A DNA stretch of 64,000 nt from Plantactinospora soyae (lineage in GTDB: Bacteria > Actinomycetota > Actinomycetes > Mycobacteriales > Micromonosporaceae), in the NCBI RefSeq assembly GCF_014874095.1, contig NZ_JADBEB010000001.1, positions 6,572,001-6,636,000 on the forward strand, given 5' to 3'. The notes beneath the pieces were generated by a model. It ran no database searches. It worked only from the letters and a program-made list of their open reading frames with translations, and was not told where the DNA came from. The position numbers and the translations under genes are program-made. Shown one piece after another: positions 16,495 through 25,659 of the stretch. The stretch's first letter is position 1; the number at the start of each line of letters is the position of its first letter.

Positions 16495-17316
16495 TCAGCG
16501 GATCGTGGTTCCCCACATGTTCAACAGGTATCGGCGCATGAACGCGATGAAGACCAGGGCCGGTACGACGAGCGCGAAGCCGCCGGCGAACCGGAAGGCC
16601 AGTGGCGAGTCGGCCAGCGTCGAGAGCACCTGGGCCGGCAGGGTACGCCGGTTGAGGGTGAGCACCGCCGCACCCAGCACCTCGTTCCAGGAGGTGACGA
16701 AGGTGAAGATGGCGGCGGCGGCGATCCCGGGCAACGCCTGCGGCAGCACCACCCGGGCGAATGCCTTCGGTGCGCTCGCTCCGAAGATCATCGCCGCCTC
16801 CTCGTGCTCGACCGGCACCGCGACGAAGATCGCCGACGTGATCAGTACGGTGGTCGGCAGGGCCAGCGCGGTGTGCAACAGTGCCACCGCGTACGTCGTG
16901 TCGTACAGCCCGCTGGCCAGGAAGACCCGGGCCAGCGGCACCGAGAGCACAACGATCGGCAGTGCCCGGGTGAGCAGCAGGAAGAGTTGGTACGGCTCCC
17001 GCCCGCGGAACGCGTACCGGGCCACGGCGTACCCGGCGGGCACGCCGAGTGCCAGCGACAGGACCAGACTGAGCAGGCCAACCTCGACGGAGTTCTGGAA
17101 TCCGCCGATCACCCCGGTGCTGTCCAGGAAGACCCGCATCGTCTCGGTCGACAGGTCCCCGGGCAGCAGGGAGAGCGGGAAACGGTTCAGCGACTCGCGA
17201 CTGGAGAGTGCGGCCAGCGCGATCAGGTAGATCGGTACCCCCATGAAGAGGGTGACGGCGACACAGGCGAGGTGGATACCGACGGTGCGGCGCCGCGCCG
17301 CGCTCCGGCGGCTCAC
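16495..17316 (-). CDS. ABC transporter permease 2 (MalG type)
   Basis: A 273-residue inner-membrane permease with six predicted helices. The cytoplasmic EAA loop that contacts the ATPase is visible as EEAAMIFGASAPKAFARVVLP (about 180-200). GTG 17316 overlaps the stop of permease 1 as GTGA, giving translational coupling. It partners with permease 1 to form the translocation channel of the importer. Confidence 0.87.
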   Translation of the reverse strand: MSRRSAARRRTVGIHLACVAVTLFMGVPIYLIALAALSSRESLNRFPLSLLPGDLSTETMRVFLDSTGVIGGFQNSVEVGLLSLVLSLALGVPAGYAVARYAFRGREPYQLFLLLTRALPIVVLSVPLARVFLASGLYDTTYAVALLHTALALPTTVLITSAIFVAVPVEHEEAAMIFGASAPKAFARVVLPQALPGIAAAAIFTFVTSWNEVLGAAVLTLNRRTLPAQVLSTLADSPLAFRFAGGFALVVPALVFIAFMRRYLLNMWGTTIR

Positions 17317-18236
17317 CGGACGCCACCGGTCGACGGGTCGCGCAGCACCCGCAGGTAGACGACGGCGGTGCCGAGCGACATCAGCAGGATGACCAGCGCG
17401 ATCGCCGCCGAGACGTGTTCGTTCTGGAGCGTCACGTACCACTGGTAGGTCTCGCCGACCAGCAGCGGGAAGCTTCGGCCGGTGAGTGCCTGGGCGACGG
17501 CGAAGGTCTGGAGTCCGAGGATCGTCCGGAGGATGAGCGCGACCTGCAGGCTCGGCCGCAACTGGGGCAGGATGACGTACCGCAGCCGCTGCCAGTACGT
17601 CGCGCCGAAGACCGCCGCCGCCTCGTCGTAGTCGCGGGGGATGTTCTGCAGCCCGGCGACCACGATCACCAGGACCAGTGAGGTGGCCCGCCACAGCTCG
17701 GCCAGCAGCACCGCGACGAACATGGTGGTCTGGTTGTCGTACGACAGCCAGGCGAAGCCGTCACCGAGCCCGAGCCAGGCCAGCGTCGAGTTGAGGTACC
17801 CCCGATCGGCGAAGATCGACAGCCAGACCAGTCCGGCCGCGAGATCGCTGATCGCCAGCGGTACGCACCAGACGTAGAAGTAGAACGAGGAAAGCCGGGG
17901 GCGCTCCCGCAGCAGCAGCGCCATGGTCAGCGCGAAGGCGAACTGCAGCGGGATGAGCACGACGATCAGCAGGGCGGTGTTCCGGGTTGCGGTCCAGAAG
18001 TAGGGGTCGTCGACCATCCGGCGCAGGTGGGCCAGCGTGGGCCCGTCGGCGCCGGTGAACGCCTGCCCGACGCCGACCGCGATCGGCCAGAGGAACAGCG
18101 CGGCCAGGAACACCACGGAGGGCGCGACGAGCAGGGCGGCGGTCGGCACCCGGGACCGCCGCCGCCGACGGGCCGGCCGGGGCGGGACCGCCGCCGGCGA
18201 CGGCTCCGACGGTGCCGGGTCGGGCGCCGTCGTCAC
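17313..18236 (-). CDS. ABC transporter permease 1 (MalF type)
   Basis: A 307-residue permease. A Pro/Arg-rich cytoplasmic N terminus (about 1-35) precedes six helices. The EAA loop reads YDEAAAVFGATYWQRLRYVILPQ (split here at about residue 215). GTG 18236 overlaps the binding-protein stop as GTGA; the longer reading from 18284 would run into that gene, so I reject it. It is the MalF-like half of the channel. Confidence 0.86.
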   Translation of the reverse strand: MTTAPDPAPSEPSPAAVPPRPARRRRRSRVPTAALLVAPSVVFLAALFLWPIAVGVGQAFTGADGPTLAHLRRMVDDPYFWTATRNTALLIVVLIPLQFAFALTMALLLRERPRLSSFYFYVWCVPLAISDLAAGLVWLSIFADRGYLNSTLAWLGLGDGFAWLSYDNQTTMFVAVLLAELWRATSLVLVIVVAGLQNIPRDYDEAAAVFGATYWQRLRYVILPQLRPSLQVALILRTILGLQTFAVAQALTGRSFPLLVGETYQWYVTLQNEHVSAAIALVILLMSLGTAVVYLRVLRDPSTGGVR

Positions 18237-19585
18237 TGCACCCGGCACGTCTGTCCCGCCACGACCGGGTCCGGGCGCCAGCACGGCACCTTCGCCTCGT
18301 CCAGAATGGTGTTCAACTGCTGGGCCTGGCGGTCCAGGACCTGCTGCACCGGCCGGCCGTCCAGGCAGATCTCCTTGAAGCAGTTCTTGAAGAGCTGCGA
18401 CACCTCGCCGTCCTTGGCGCCCAGCCCCACCGGCGGCAGTGCGAGGACGGCCCCTTCGGCACTCTGCTGCCGGCGTACCGCCTCGGCCTCGAGGGCGACG
18501 GCGGGCGGCAGGTCGGTCGGCAGCGTCGCGTTGACGACCGGGAAGAACGCGTTCCGGCGCAGCACCTCGAGCTGCACGTCCGGGGTGGTCAGCGCCTCGA
18601 TCACCTCGCGGGCCCGGTCCGCCTCCGGCGCGCCGCGCGGGATCGCCAGACCGGCGACGACCAGCATGTAGCCGAGACCCTTCGGGCCGCGGGGCGCGGG
18701 TGCCATCAGCCAGTCGTCCGGCTTGTCGGCCGGGGCGTTGACCAGGCGGGCGACGTGGTCCCAGGCGATCAGCACCTCACCGCGTTGCAGCGGCTCCTGC
18801 ATGTTGTCGAAGTTGGTCGACGCCGGTGCGGTCTGGGCCCACAGTTCCAACATGTACTGCCAGGCGGCGGCCGCCTCCGGGCTGCGGAAAGTGGTCATCT
18901 GACCGCCGGTGAAGCTCGGCAGCAGGTAGCCCTGGAAGAACCGGTGGTAGAGGCCCTTCGGACCGCAGGGCAGGCCGAAGACCGGCTTGTTGCCGTTGCC
19001 CCGCCGGGCGGCGGTGACCCAGTCCAGCAACTGGTCGTACGTCAGGTTCTGCACGTCGGCCCCGGCGGGCAGCCACTGCAGGGCCCGCTTGTGCACCGCG
19101 AGCACGTACGACGCCTGCATCCACGGCAGGTACGTCGTGGCGCCGCCAGCCAGCTTGCCGAGGTTCGCGATCTCCGGCGGGAACTGGCGGTCGGTGAGCT
19201 TCGCGGCCAGGTCGTCGAGGTTCTCGAACTTGTCGGCGTGCGGGGCGAAGTCCCCGTGCAGGCCACCGGCGAGGCTCACCTGGACCCGGCCGGCCGCCAC
19301 CTGGGAGGTGATGGTGGAGGAGAAGACGTTCGGCTCGACCGTGTTGTACGCGACCGCGCCGGCCTTCACCCGGTCGCGGAGGATCTGCTCGAACCGCTGC
19401 CGCTCCTCCACCGGAGTGAACTGGGTGGAGATGAAGGTGATCGCACCTTCGGCGTCCGAGCCGGTGGTCGAGGCCCCGCCGCACGCGGCGAGCAGCGGAG
19501 CGGCTCCGGCGGCGAGGCCGAGGCCGAGCAGTCGGCGACGGTCGAGCCGGAGGTCTGGGGTGCCTGGGCCTGCGGATGGTGCCAT
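18233..19585 (-). CDS. ABC transporter substrate-binding lipoprotein
   Basis: A 450-residue extracellular solute-binding protein (SBP_bac_1-like). The N terminus has a twin-arginine-type DRRRLLGLGLAAG segment and a lipobox LLAACGG, so it is exported and lipid-anchored at the cysteine near residue 35. The body matches a type I/II periplasmic-binding fold of sugar importers, but the ligand is not identifiable. GGGAGG precedes ATG 19585 at good spacing. It is the first gene of the importer operon; no regulator gene is adjacent. Confidence 0.88.
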   Translation of the reverse strand: MAPSAGPGTPDLRLDRRRLLGLGLAAGAAPLLAACGGASTTGSDAEGAITFISTQFTPVEERQRFEQILRDRVKAGAVAYNTVEPNVFSSTITSQVAAGRVQVSLAGGLHGDFAPHADKFENLDDLAAKLTDRQFPPEIANLGKLAGGATTYLPWMQASYVLAVHKRALQWLPAGADVQNLTYDQLLDWVTAARRGNGNKPVFGLPCGPKGLYHRFFQGYLLPSFTGGQMTTFRSPEAAAAWQYMLELWAQTAPASTNFDNMQEPLQRGEVLIAWDHVARLVNAPADKPDDWLMAPAPRGPKGLGYMLVVAGLAIPRGAPEADRAREVIEALTTPDVQLEVLRRNAFFPVVNATLPTDLPPAVALEAEAVRRQQSAEGAVLALPPVGLGAKDGEVSQLFKNCFKEICLDGRPVQQVLDRQAQQLNTILDEAKVPCWRPDPVVAGQTCRVQ

Positions 19586-19704
19586 CGTGCCTCCCCGTGC
19601 GGTGGCGGGCCGGCCGGGTCACCTGCTGCGGGCACCGTTGCCGGCTTGAGCGGAGTGTCACAAGTGCACATATTCGCAAGCGTGGTGTCAAGTCGAGGGA
19701 CTTC

Positions 19705-20589
19705 TCAGTCGGCGTTCCGATCCGACTCCTCGGCGAGTCGTCGGGCCAGTGGCTCGATCCGGTCCCGCCAGGCGGTCAGCGCGGTCACCTGCGCCCCGGT
19801 CGTATCGGCCGGACCGGTCTGGACGAGAACGAGCCGGGCACCGTGTCCGGTCCCGGCGGAAAGTTCCCAGCGGATCCGTCCGGCCGGCTGCCCGGCGGAC
19901 TGCCAGGCGTACTCCAGCAGGGACGGTGCGTCCAGCGCGGTGATCACCCCGGCCGGGAACGCGTCCGTGGTGAACCCGGACGGCGGGGTCGCGCCGATCG
20001 TGGCCGCCGGGCAGTGGTCCGGGTCGGCGAGTGCGGCCCAGACCGCCTCGATCGGCCGGGTCAGTTGCCGCTCGAAGCGCACCTGCCAGCCGTCCGCGGT
20101 GGTGTCGGCGGTCCCGTCGGCCAGCCCGAACGCCTCGACGTACGACTCGTGCAGCCGGCCCGAGGGGCGTTCCGGCGGTACGTCCGGCCGGCCGTCCAGC
20201 AGCCGGTCGAGTCCGTCCAGGCAGTTGCGCCAGCCGGAGGCGTAGCTCGCCGCCGCGGGGCGGTCGTCGAAGGTGTGGCTGAACACCAGCAGGCAACCCG
20301 GGCCGTCGGCGCGCAACTCGATCCGGAACAGGTCGCCGTCCCAGTCGAAGGCGAACAGCCGGGGCGGGTCGTACGCGCTGATCGAGCCGGCGGACGCGGC
20401 GTCGCCCGGACCGAAACTGAAGGTGATCCGTCCGTCGACGCGGGGCTCCAGGCTCACCTCGGCCGGGAACCACCGGCTCAGGTGCTCGGGCTCGGTGACG
20501 GCCGGCCAGACCTTCTCCGGCGGGTGCGCCAGCCGCCGCTCGATGCGCAGCCGTTGGCGTCCCGCCACGCTGTCCAGGCTCTCCTTCAT
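19705..20589 (-). CDS. tandem SRPBCC (AHSA1-like) domain protein
   Basis: A 294-residue protein with two consecutive START/SRPBCC domains. Domain 1 (about 14-130) begins IERRLAHPPEKVWPAVTEPEHLSRWFP; domain 2 (about 165-285) begins FERQLTRPIEAVWAALADPDH, the typical AHSA1 opening. Its ATG overlaps the stop codon of the upstream ArsR gene by one base (TAATG), so they are co-translated. ArsR-SRPBCC operons are common in actinobacteria; the ligand of these domains is generally unknown. Confidence 0.85.
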   Translation of the reverse strand: MKESLDSVAGRQRLRIERRLAHPPEKVWPAVTEPEHLSRWFPAEVSLEPRVDGRITFSFGPGDAASAGSISAYDPPRLFAFDWDGDLFRIELRADGPGCLLVFSHTFDDRPAAASYASGWRNCLDGLDRLLDGRPDVPPERPSGRLHESYVEAFGLADGTADTTADGWQVRFERQLTRPIEAVWAALADPDHCPAATIGATPPSGFTTDAFPAGVITALDAPSLLEYAWQSAGQPAGRIRWELSAGTGHGARLVLVQTGPADTTGAQVTALTAWRDRIEPLARRLAEESDRNAD

Positions 20590-21023
20590 TACCGGTCCTC
20601 CGATCTCGTGCGTCCCCGCCGCCCCGGGTCCGCGCCGTCGCCGTCCGCCGGTCGCGGCGGGCCGGGGACGGACGGGTCGTCGCGGGCGGCGGAACTGTCG
20701 GACCCACTTGGCATGGTGTTCAGATGTTGTTCAAGCGCGTCGAGCCGACCGGCCCACATCCACCGATACGGTGCGAGCCAGGCGTCGAGTTCGGCGAGTG
20801 GTTCGGGACAGAGTTCGTACCAGCGACGTTGCGCGTCCGGGCGCACCCGGACGAGCCCGGCTTCGCGCAGCACCCGCAGGTGCTTCGAGGTGCCCGGCTG
20901 GGTCAGACCCAACTGCTCGGTCAGTTCGCCCACCGAGCGTGGGCGCTCCCGCAGCAGGTCCAGGATCCGGCGTCGGGTCGGCTCGGCGAGTACCTCGAAC
21001 GGGGTGGCCACGGAGGCGAACAT
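20589..21023 (-). CDS. ArsR-family transcriptional regulator
   Basis: A 144-residue winged-helix repressor. The HTH core EVLAEPTRRRILDLLRERPRSVGELTEQLGLTQ spans about residues 8-40, and TSKHLRVLREAGLV is the recognition region. No cysteine pair typical of metal-sensing ArsR proteins is visible, so it is the non-metal AHSA1-linked subtype. ATG 21023 is chosen because the longer frame would run through the intergenic AT-rich region. It is divergent from egtA and leads the SRPBCC gene. Confidence 0.88.
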   Translation of the reverse strand: MFASVATPFEVLAEPTRRRILDLLRERPRSVGELTEQLGLTQPGTSKHLRVLREAGLVRVRPDAQRRWYELCPEPLAELDAWLAPYRWMWAGRLDALEQHLNTMPSGSDSSAARDDPSVPGPPRPADGDGADPGRRGRTRSEDR

Positions 21024-21047
21024 ACCAACCCAGTAATATGCCAAGCA

Positions 21048-21059
21048 AGTTATGTAACT
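21048..21059. promoter_or_regulatory. candidate ArsR operator (AGTTA-TG-TAACT)
   Basis: A 5-bp inverted repeat, AGTTA..TAACT, sits 25 bp upstream of the ArsR start in an AT-rich patch and is loosely extended by AGC/GCT on the outside. It is the only palindrome I see in the arsR-egtA intergenic region, so it is a reasonable autoregulatory site. Confidence 0.35.
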
Positions 21060-21142
21060 GCTGTTTCCCGGGAGGTTGGTGAGGGTTGTCCGTCGGAAAA
21101 CCGGGTAAGGCACAACGATCGTGGCGGAGGGAGGCTTCCCAG

Positions 21143-22375
21143 GTGATGTCGTCGGACCTGGACAGCGGCACGATTTTGCACGCCGTGGATGATGCCGCGG
21201 GATACATCGCGAAGATCTGCTTCAAGACCGGACCACCCCGGCTGCACGGCGTAGAGCTGGAATGGACCGTTCACGACGCAGCCTCGCCGAGCCGGCCGAT
21301 CGAGCCGGACCGGCTTCGGAACGCCCTCGGACCCCACGCACCGCCCACCCTCGATCCGGACAGTCCCGCCGCACCGTTGCCCAGTTCCGGCACGGTCAGC
21401 GTCGAGCCCGGGGGTCAGGTGGAGATATCCACCGCCCCGCGTCGCTCGCTCGGCGAACTGCACGAGAGCACCACCTCGGACATCGCCCACCTCGACAGCC
21501 TGCTCGGCGCCGCCGGGCTGGTTCTCGGCGGCACCGGCATCGATCCGTACCGCGCGCCGGCCCCGGTGGTCGACACCCCCAGATACCGCGCGATGCGCTG
21601 CGCCTTCGACCGGCTCGGGAACGCCGGCCGGACGATGATGTACAGCACCGCCGGGCTCCAGGTCTGCCTCGACGCCGGTACGGCCGACCAGTACCCGGAG
21701 CGCTGGGCCACGGCCCACGCGGTCGGGCCCGCGTTGCTCGCCGTCTTCGCCACCGCCCGGCGGCACGCCGGTCGGGACACCGGCCGGGCGTCCGCCCGGA
21801 TGGCCGCCTGGCACCGGATCGACCCGGCCCGGACCCGGCCGGCCTGGATCCCGGACGCCGGTACGGCCGATCCGGTCGCCGCCTGGGTCGGTTACGCGCT
21901 GGCGGCGCCGCTGCTCTGCGTACGCCGGGACGGCACCGACTGGAGCGTTCCACCCGGGATCACCTTCGCCGACTGGATCGCCGGAGCCCTGCCCCAGCGG
22001 CCGAGCACCGACGACCTCGACTACCACCTCAGCACCCTGTTCCCACCGGTACGTCCGCGCGGCTATCTGGAGATCCGCTATCTCGACGCCCAACCGGCGG
22101 GGGAGTGGATCGCCCCGGTCGGGGTGCTCACCGCCCTACTCGGCACCCACCGGACCCGGTCCGCGGCCCTGGAGGCATCTGAACCGGTGGCCGGCCGGTG
22201 GACCGAGGCGGCCCGGTCCGGGCTGCGTGACCCGGAGCTGGCCCGGGCCGCCGGGACCGTGCTGGACCTGGCTCTCCGGGCACTGGACCGGACCGGCCTG
22301 CCGCCGTCGACCTGCGAGGAAATCGCCCGGATAGTGGCGCGGCGGCTCGCCGTCGCGCGGGGAGGACCGTCATGA
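21143..22375 (+). CDS. egtA: glutamate-cysteine ligase EgtA (ergothioneine pathway)
   Basis: A 410-residue GCS2-type ligase making gamma-glutamylcysteine, the sulfur donor used by EgtB in mycobacterial-type ergothioneine synthesis. Typical segments are GVELEWTV, VSVEPGGQVEISTAP (the strand-loop that binds glutamate) and MMYSTAGLQVCLDAG. GGGAGG at 21129-21134 fits GTG 21143; ATG 21146 is one codon later. The stop overlaps the egtB start as ATGA, starting a tight egtABC unit. Assignment rests on family resemblance plus the neighbouring egtBCD genes. Confidence 0.9.
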   Translation: MMSSDLDSGTILHAVDDAAGYIAKICFKTGPPRLHGVELEWTVHDAASPSRPIEPDRLRNALGPHAPPTLDPDSPAAPLPSSGTVSVEPGGQVEISTAPRRSLGELHESTTSDIAHLDSLLGAAGLVLGGTGIDPYRAPAPVVDTPRYRAMRCAFDRLGNAGRTMMYSTAGLQVCLDAGTADQYPERWATAHAVGPALLAVFATARRHAGRDTGRASARMAAWHRIDPARTRPAWIPDAGTADPVAAWVGYALAAPLLCVRRDGTDWSVPPGITFADWIAGALPQRPSTDDLDYHLSTLFPPVRPRGYLEIRYLDAQPAGEWIAPVGVLTALLGTHRTRSAALEASEPVAGRWTEAARSGLRDPELARAAGTVLDLALRALDRTGLPPSTCEEIARIVARRLAVARGGPS

Positions 22376-23706
22376 CCGACCTGCGCCAGCAGAGTCAGCC
22401 GCCGGAGGTGTTGCGGGACCGGATCGCCGCCGTGCTCGGCCGGGCCCGCGACCGCAGCATCCTGCTCACCGAGGCCGTCGACGACGACGATCTGGTGCGG
22501 CAGCACTCGCCGATCATGTCCCCACTGGTCTGGGACCTCGCCCACGTCGGCAACCAGGAGGAGTTGTGGCTGGTCCGCGACGTCGGTGGCCGGGAGCCCG
22601 TACGGCACGACATCGACGAGCTGTACGACGCGTTCAAGCACCCCCGCAAGGACCGGCCGGCGCTGCCGCTGCTGGGCCCGGGGGAGGCCCGGACCTACGT
22701 GGCGACGGTCCGGGACAAGGTGTTCGACCTGCTCGACGGCATCCGGTTCGACGGGCGCCGGCTGGTCGCCGACGGATTCGCGTTCGGCATGATCGCCCAG
22801 CACGAGCAGCAGCACGACGAGACGATGCTCGCCACCCACCAGCTCCGCACCGGGCCGCCGGTGCTCTCCGCGCCCCCGCCGCCGGCCGCCGCCGTACCGG
22901 TGACCGGGGAGGTGCTGATCCCGGCCGGGCCGTTCGTGATGGGCAGCTCGACCGATCCGTGGGCGCTGGACAACGAGCGCCCCGGCCATCTGGTGGACCT
23001 GCCGGCGTACGTGCTGGACGCGGCACCGGTGACCAACGCGGAGTACCTGGCCTTCGTCGCCGACGGTGGCTACACCGAGCCGCGTTGGTGGAGCGGGCCG
23101 GGGTGGCGGCACCGGTCGTCCGCGGGGCTCTCGGCGCCGATGCACTGGCGCCGGGACGGTACCGGCTGGGGCTACCGGCGATTCGGTCGGTTTGCCCCGC
23201 TGGTGCCGGACGAACCGGTGGTGCACGTCGGCTACCACGAGGCCGAGGCGTACGCGGCGTGGGCCGGAAAGCGGCTGCCCACCGAGGCCGAGTGGGAGAA
23301 GGCGGCCCGCTGGGACCCGGTCAGCGGCCGGTCCCGCCGGTACCCCTGGGGCGACCAGGACCCGACGCCGGAGCACGCCAACCTCGGCCAGCGGCACCTG
23401 GCGCCGGCGCCGGTCGGGGCGTACCCGGCGGGTGCCTCGCCGCTCGGCGTACACCAGTTGATCGGTGACGTCTGGGAGTGGACGTCGAGTCCGTTCCAGG
23501 GCTACCCCGGGTTCACGGCGTTTCCGTACCGGGAGTACTCCGAGGTCTTCTTCGGTCCGGACCACCGGGTGCTGCGCGGCGGGTCCTTCGGCACCGACCC
23601 GGTGGCCTGCCGGAGCACCTTCCGGAACTGGGACCTGCCGATCCGCCGGCAGATCTTCAGTGGCTTCCGCTGCGCGCGGTACGCCCGACCGGACGAGGTC
23701 GGGTGA
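22372..23706 (+). CDS. egtB: hercynine oxygenase EgtB (sulfoxide synthase)
   Basis: A 444-residue non-heme iron enzyme that joins hercynine to gamma-glutamylcysteine with O2. The N-terminal DinB-like domain carries the iron ligands H58 (WDLAHVGNQEE) and H144/H148 (the HEQQH motif). The C-terminal FGE-sulfatase domain (about 180-440) shows IPAGPFVMGS, RLPTEAEWEKAAR, NLGQRHL, DVWEWTSSPF and LRGGSF. ATG 22372 overlaps the egtA stop, with GGAGG at 22361-22365. Second gene of the egt operon. Confidence 0.95.
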   Translation: MTDLRQQSQPPEVLRDRIAAVLGRARDRSILLTEAVDDDDLVRQHSPIMSPLVWDLAHVGNQEELWLVRDVGGREPVRHDIDELYDAFKHPRKDRPALPLLGPGEARTYVATVRDKVFDLLDGIRFDGRRLVADGFAFGMIAQHEQQHDETMLATHQLRTGPPVLSAPPPPAAAVPVTGEVLIPAGPFVMGSSTDPWALDNERPGHLVDLPAYVLDAAPVTNAEYLAFVADGGYTEPRWWSGPGWRHRSSAGLSAPMHWRRDGTGWGYRRFGRFAPLVPDEPVVHVGYHEAEAYAAWAGKRLPTEAEWEKAARWDPVSGRSRRYPWGDQDPTPEHANLGQRHLAPAPVGAYPAGASPLGVHQLIGDVWEWTSSPFQGYPGFTAFPYREYSEVFFGPDHRVLRGGSFGTDPVACRSTFRNWDLPIRRQIFSGFRCARYARPDEVG

Positions 23707-23743
23707 GCCGATCCGGCCGCCGCGAGCGGGCAGCGGAGGGCTG

Positions 23744-24541
23744 ATGTGTCGTCATCTGGCCTACCTCGGCCCACCCGTGCCGCTCGGCGCACTGCTCTTC
23801 GACCCGCCGCACTCGCTGGCCCGGCAGTCCTGGGCACCGCGCGACATGCGCGGCGGGGGCACGGTCAACGCCGACGGGTTCGGGGTCGGCTGGTACGCCG
23901 CCGCCGCCGAACCGGTGCGCTACCGCCGGGCCGATCCGATCTGGACCGACCTCACCCTGCCGGCGCTGGCCGCGTCGACGGTCTCCGGCGCGGTCCTGGC
24001 GGCGGTGCGCTCGGCGACCGTCGGGATGCCGGTGGTCGAGACGGCGGCGGCGCCCTTCGCCGAGGGGCCCTGGCTGTTCAGCCTGAACGGGGTGATCCGT
24101 GGCTGGCCGGACTCGGTCGCGGAGTTGGCCGCCCGGTTGCCGACCCGGGACCTGCTCACCCTGGACGCCCCGACCGACGCGGCCCTGCTCTGGACGCTGG
24201 TGCGGCACCGGCTGCGGACCGGGGCGGCGGGGCCGGAGGCGGTCGCCGAGACCGTCCGGACGGTCGCCGCCGCCGCGCCCGGCTCGCGGCTGAACGTGCT
24301 GCTCACCGACGGACGTCTGCTGGTGGCCACCGCGGCCGGGCACGCGTTGTCGGCACGGGTCACCGGCAGTTCGGTGCTGGTCTGCTCCGAGCCGTTGGAC
24401 GACGAGCCCGGCTGGCGGCCCGTTCCGGACGGGACTCTCCTGCTGGCCACCGCCGGTCGGGTCGACCTGCGCCCGATCGAGGGCACCGGTTCGACGCGGC
24501 GGGGGAGCCGGGACGCCGGATCGACGGGGCCGGCCCCCTGA
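23744..24541 (+). CDS. egtC: gamma-glutamyl hercynylcysteine sulfoxide hydrolase EgtC
   Basis: A 265-residue class II (Ntn-type) glutamine amidotransferase-like hydrolase that removes the glutamyl group from the EgtB product. The mature nucleophile is Cys2 (MCRHLAYLGPP), with RDMRGGGTVNADGFGVGWY and the FSLNGVIRGW segment of the family. GGAGGG at 23735-23740 supports ATG 23744. It lies 37 bp after egtB. Some C-terminal residues beyond about 245 are low-complexity. Confidence 0.93.
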   Translation: MCRHLAYLGPPVPLGALLFDPPHSLARQSWAPRDMRGGGTVNADGFGVGWYAAAAEPVRYRRADPIWTDLTLPALAASTVSGAVLAAVRSATVGMPVVETAAAPFAEGPWLFSLNGVIRGWPDSVAELAARLPTRDLLTLDAPTDAALLWTLVRHRLRTGAAGPEAVAETVRTVAAAAPGSRLNVLLTDGRLLVATAAGHALSARVTGSSVLVCSEPLDDEPGWRPVPDGTLLLATAGRVDLRPIEGTGSTRRGSRDAGSTGPAP

Positions 24542-24616
24542 GCGCACCCGCGTACCGCACCGAGCAGGGGCCGCCATCGCAGCGGCGACGGATGTCGACC
24601 GGAGGGGAGAGCACGC

Positions 24617-25582
24617 GTGACCGCGGATCCGTTGGAGATCTACCTGGAGGAAGAGGACCTGGCTCGAGCGTTGCGGGCGGACGTCCGGGCCGGGCTCACC
24701 GACGTACCCAGATGGCTGCCGCCGAAGTGGTTCTACGACGCCCGGGGCAGTGAGTTGTTCGAGCAGATCACCCGGCTGCCCGAGTACTACCCGACCCGGG
24801 CCGAGCGGGCGGTCCTGGCGGAGCACGCCGCCGAGATCGCCCGGCTCACCGACGCGAAGACCCTTATCGAGCTGGGTTCGGGCTCGTCGGAGAAGACCCG
24901 CCTGCTGCTCGACGCGCTGACCGCGCACGGCAGCCTGGGCACCTTCGTGCCGCTGGACGTCTCGGTGAGCGCGCTGCGCCAGTCGACCGCCGAGATCGCC
25001 TCGGCCTACCCGGGCCTGCGGGTACGGGGCATCGTCGGCGACTTCACCCGGCACCTGGACCGGCTGCCCACCGGTGGTCGGCGGCTGGTGGCGTTCCTCG
25101 GCGGCACGATCGGCAACCTCCTGCCGGCGGAGCGATCCAGCTTCCTGGCCGCGATGCGGGCGGCGTTGGAACGGGGCGACTGGCTGCTGCTCGGCACCGA
25201 CCTGGTGAAGGATCCCGGGGTGCTGGTCCCGGCCTATGACGACGCGGCCGGGGTGACCGCCGAGTTCAACCGGAACGTGTTGCGGGTGCTCAACCGTGAG
25301 CTGGACGCGAACTTCGACGTGGCGGCGTTCGATCACGTCGCGATCTGGGACGCCGATCAGCGGTGGATCGAGATGCGGTTGCGGGCCCGGCGGCCGATGC
25401 GGGTACGCGTGCTCGACCTCGATCTCGCCTTCGCCGCAGGGGAGGAGCTGCGGACCGAGGTCTCGGCGAAGTTCCGGCCGGCGGACGTGGACCGGGAGCT
25501 GACCGCAGCGGGCTTTGCCGTCCAGGCCCGGTGGACCGACGACGACGGTCTCTTCGCGGTGACCCTCGGCCAGGCCGTCTGA
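24617..25582 (+). CDS. egtD: L-histidine N-alpha-methyltransferase EgtD
   Basis: A 321-residue SAM-dependent enzyme that trimethylates histidine to hercynine, the first committed ergothioneine step. Seen are PPKWFYDARGSELFEQITRLPEYYPTR (split at residues 36-62), the SAM-binding ELGSGSSEKTR and FLGGTIGNL, plus the C-terminal KFRPADVDREL. The GTG start has GGAGGGG at a suitable distance. It is the last egt gene; a hairpin follows. No egtE (PLP C-S lyase) is adjacent. Confidence 0.95.
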   Translation: MTADPLEIYLEEEDLARALRADVRAGLTDVPRWLPPKWFYDARGSELFEQITRLPEYYPTRAERAVLAEHAAEIARLTDAKTLIELGSGSSEKTRLLLDALTAHGSLGTFVPLDVSVSALRQSTAEIASAYPGLRVRGIVGDFTRHLDRLPTGGRRLVAFLGGTIGNLLPAERSSFLAAMRAALERGDWLLLGTDLVKDPGVLVPAYDDAAGVTAEFNRNVLRVLNRELDANFDVAAFDHVAIWDADQRWIEMRLRARRPMRVRVLDLDLAFAAGEELRTEVSAKFRPADVDRELTAAGFAVQARWTDDDGLFAVTLGQAV

Positions 25583-25585
25583 CAG

Positions 25586-25633
25586 GGTCCCCGTCGCCGA
25601 GGTTCCGTCACCGGGATCCCGGCCACGGGGACC
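25586..25633. terminator. hairpin between convergent egtD and VOC genes
   Basis: GGTCCCCGT (25586-25594) pairs exactly with ACGGGGACC (25625-25633). An inner palindrome CCGGGATCCCGG (25611-25622) sits in the loop. It starts three bases after the egtD stop and can serve both converging transcripts. Confidence 0.5.
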
Positions 25634-25659
25634 CCGGCGCCCGCCACCGGGACCTCCGG

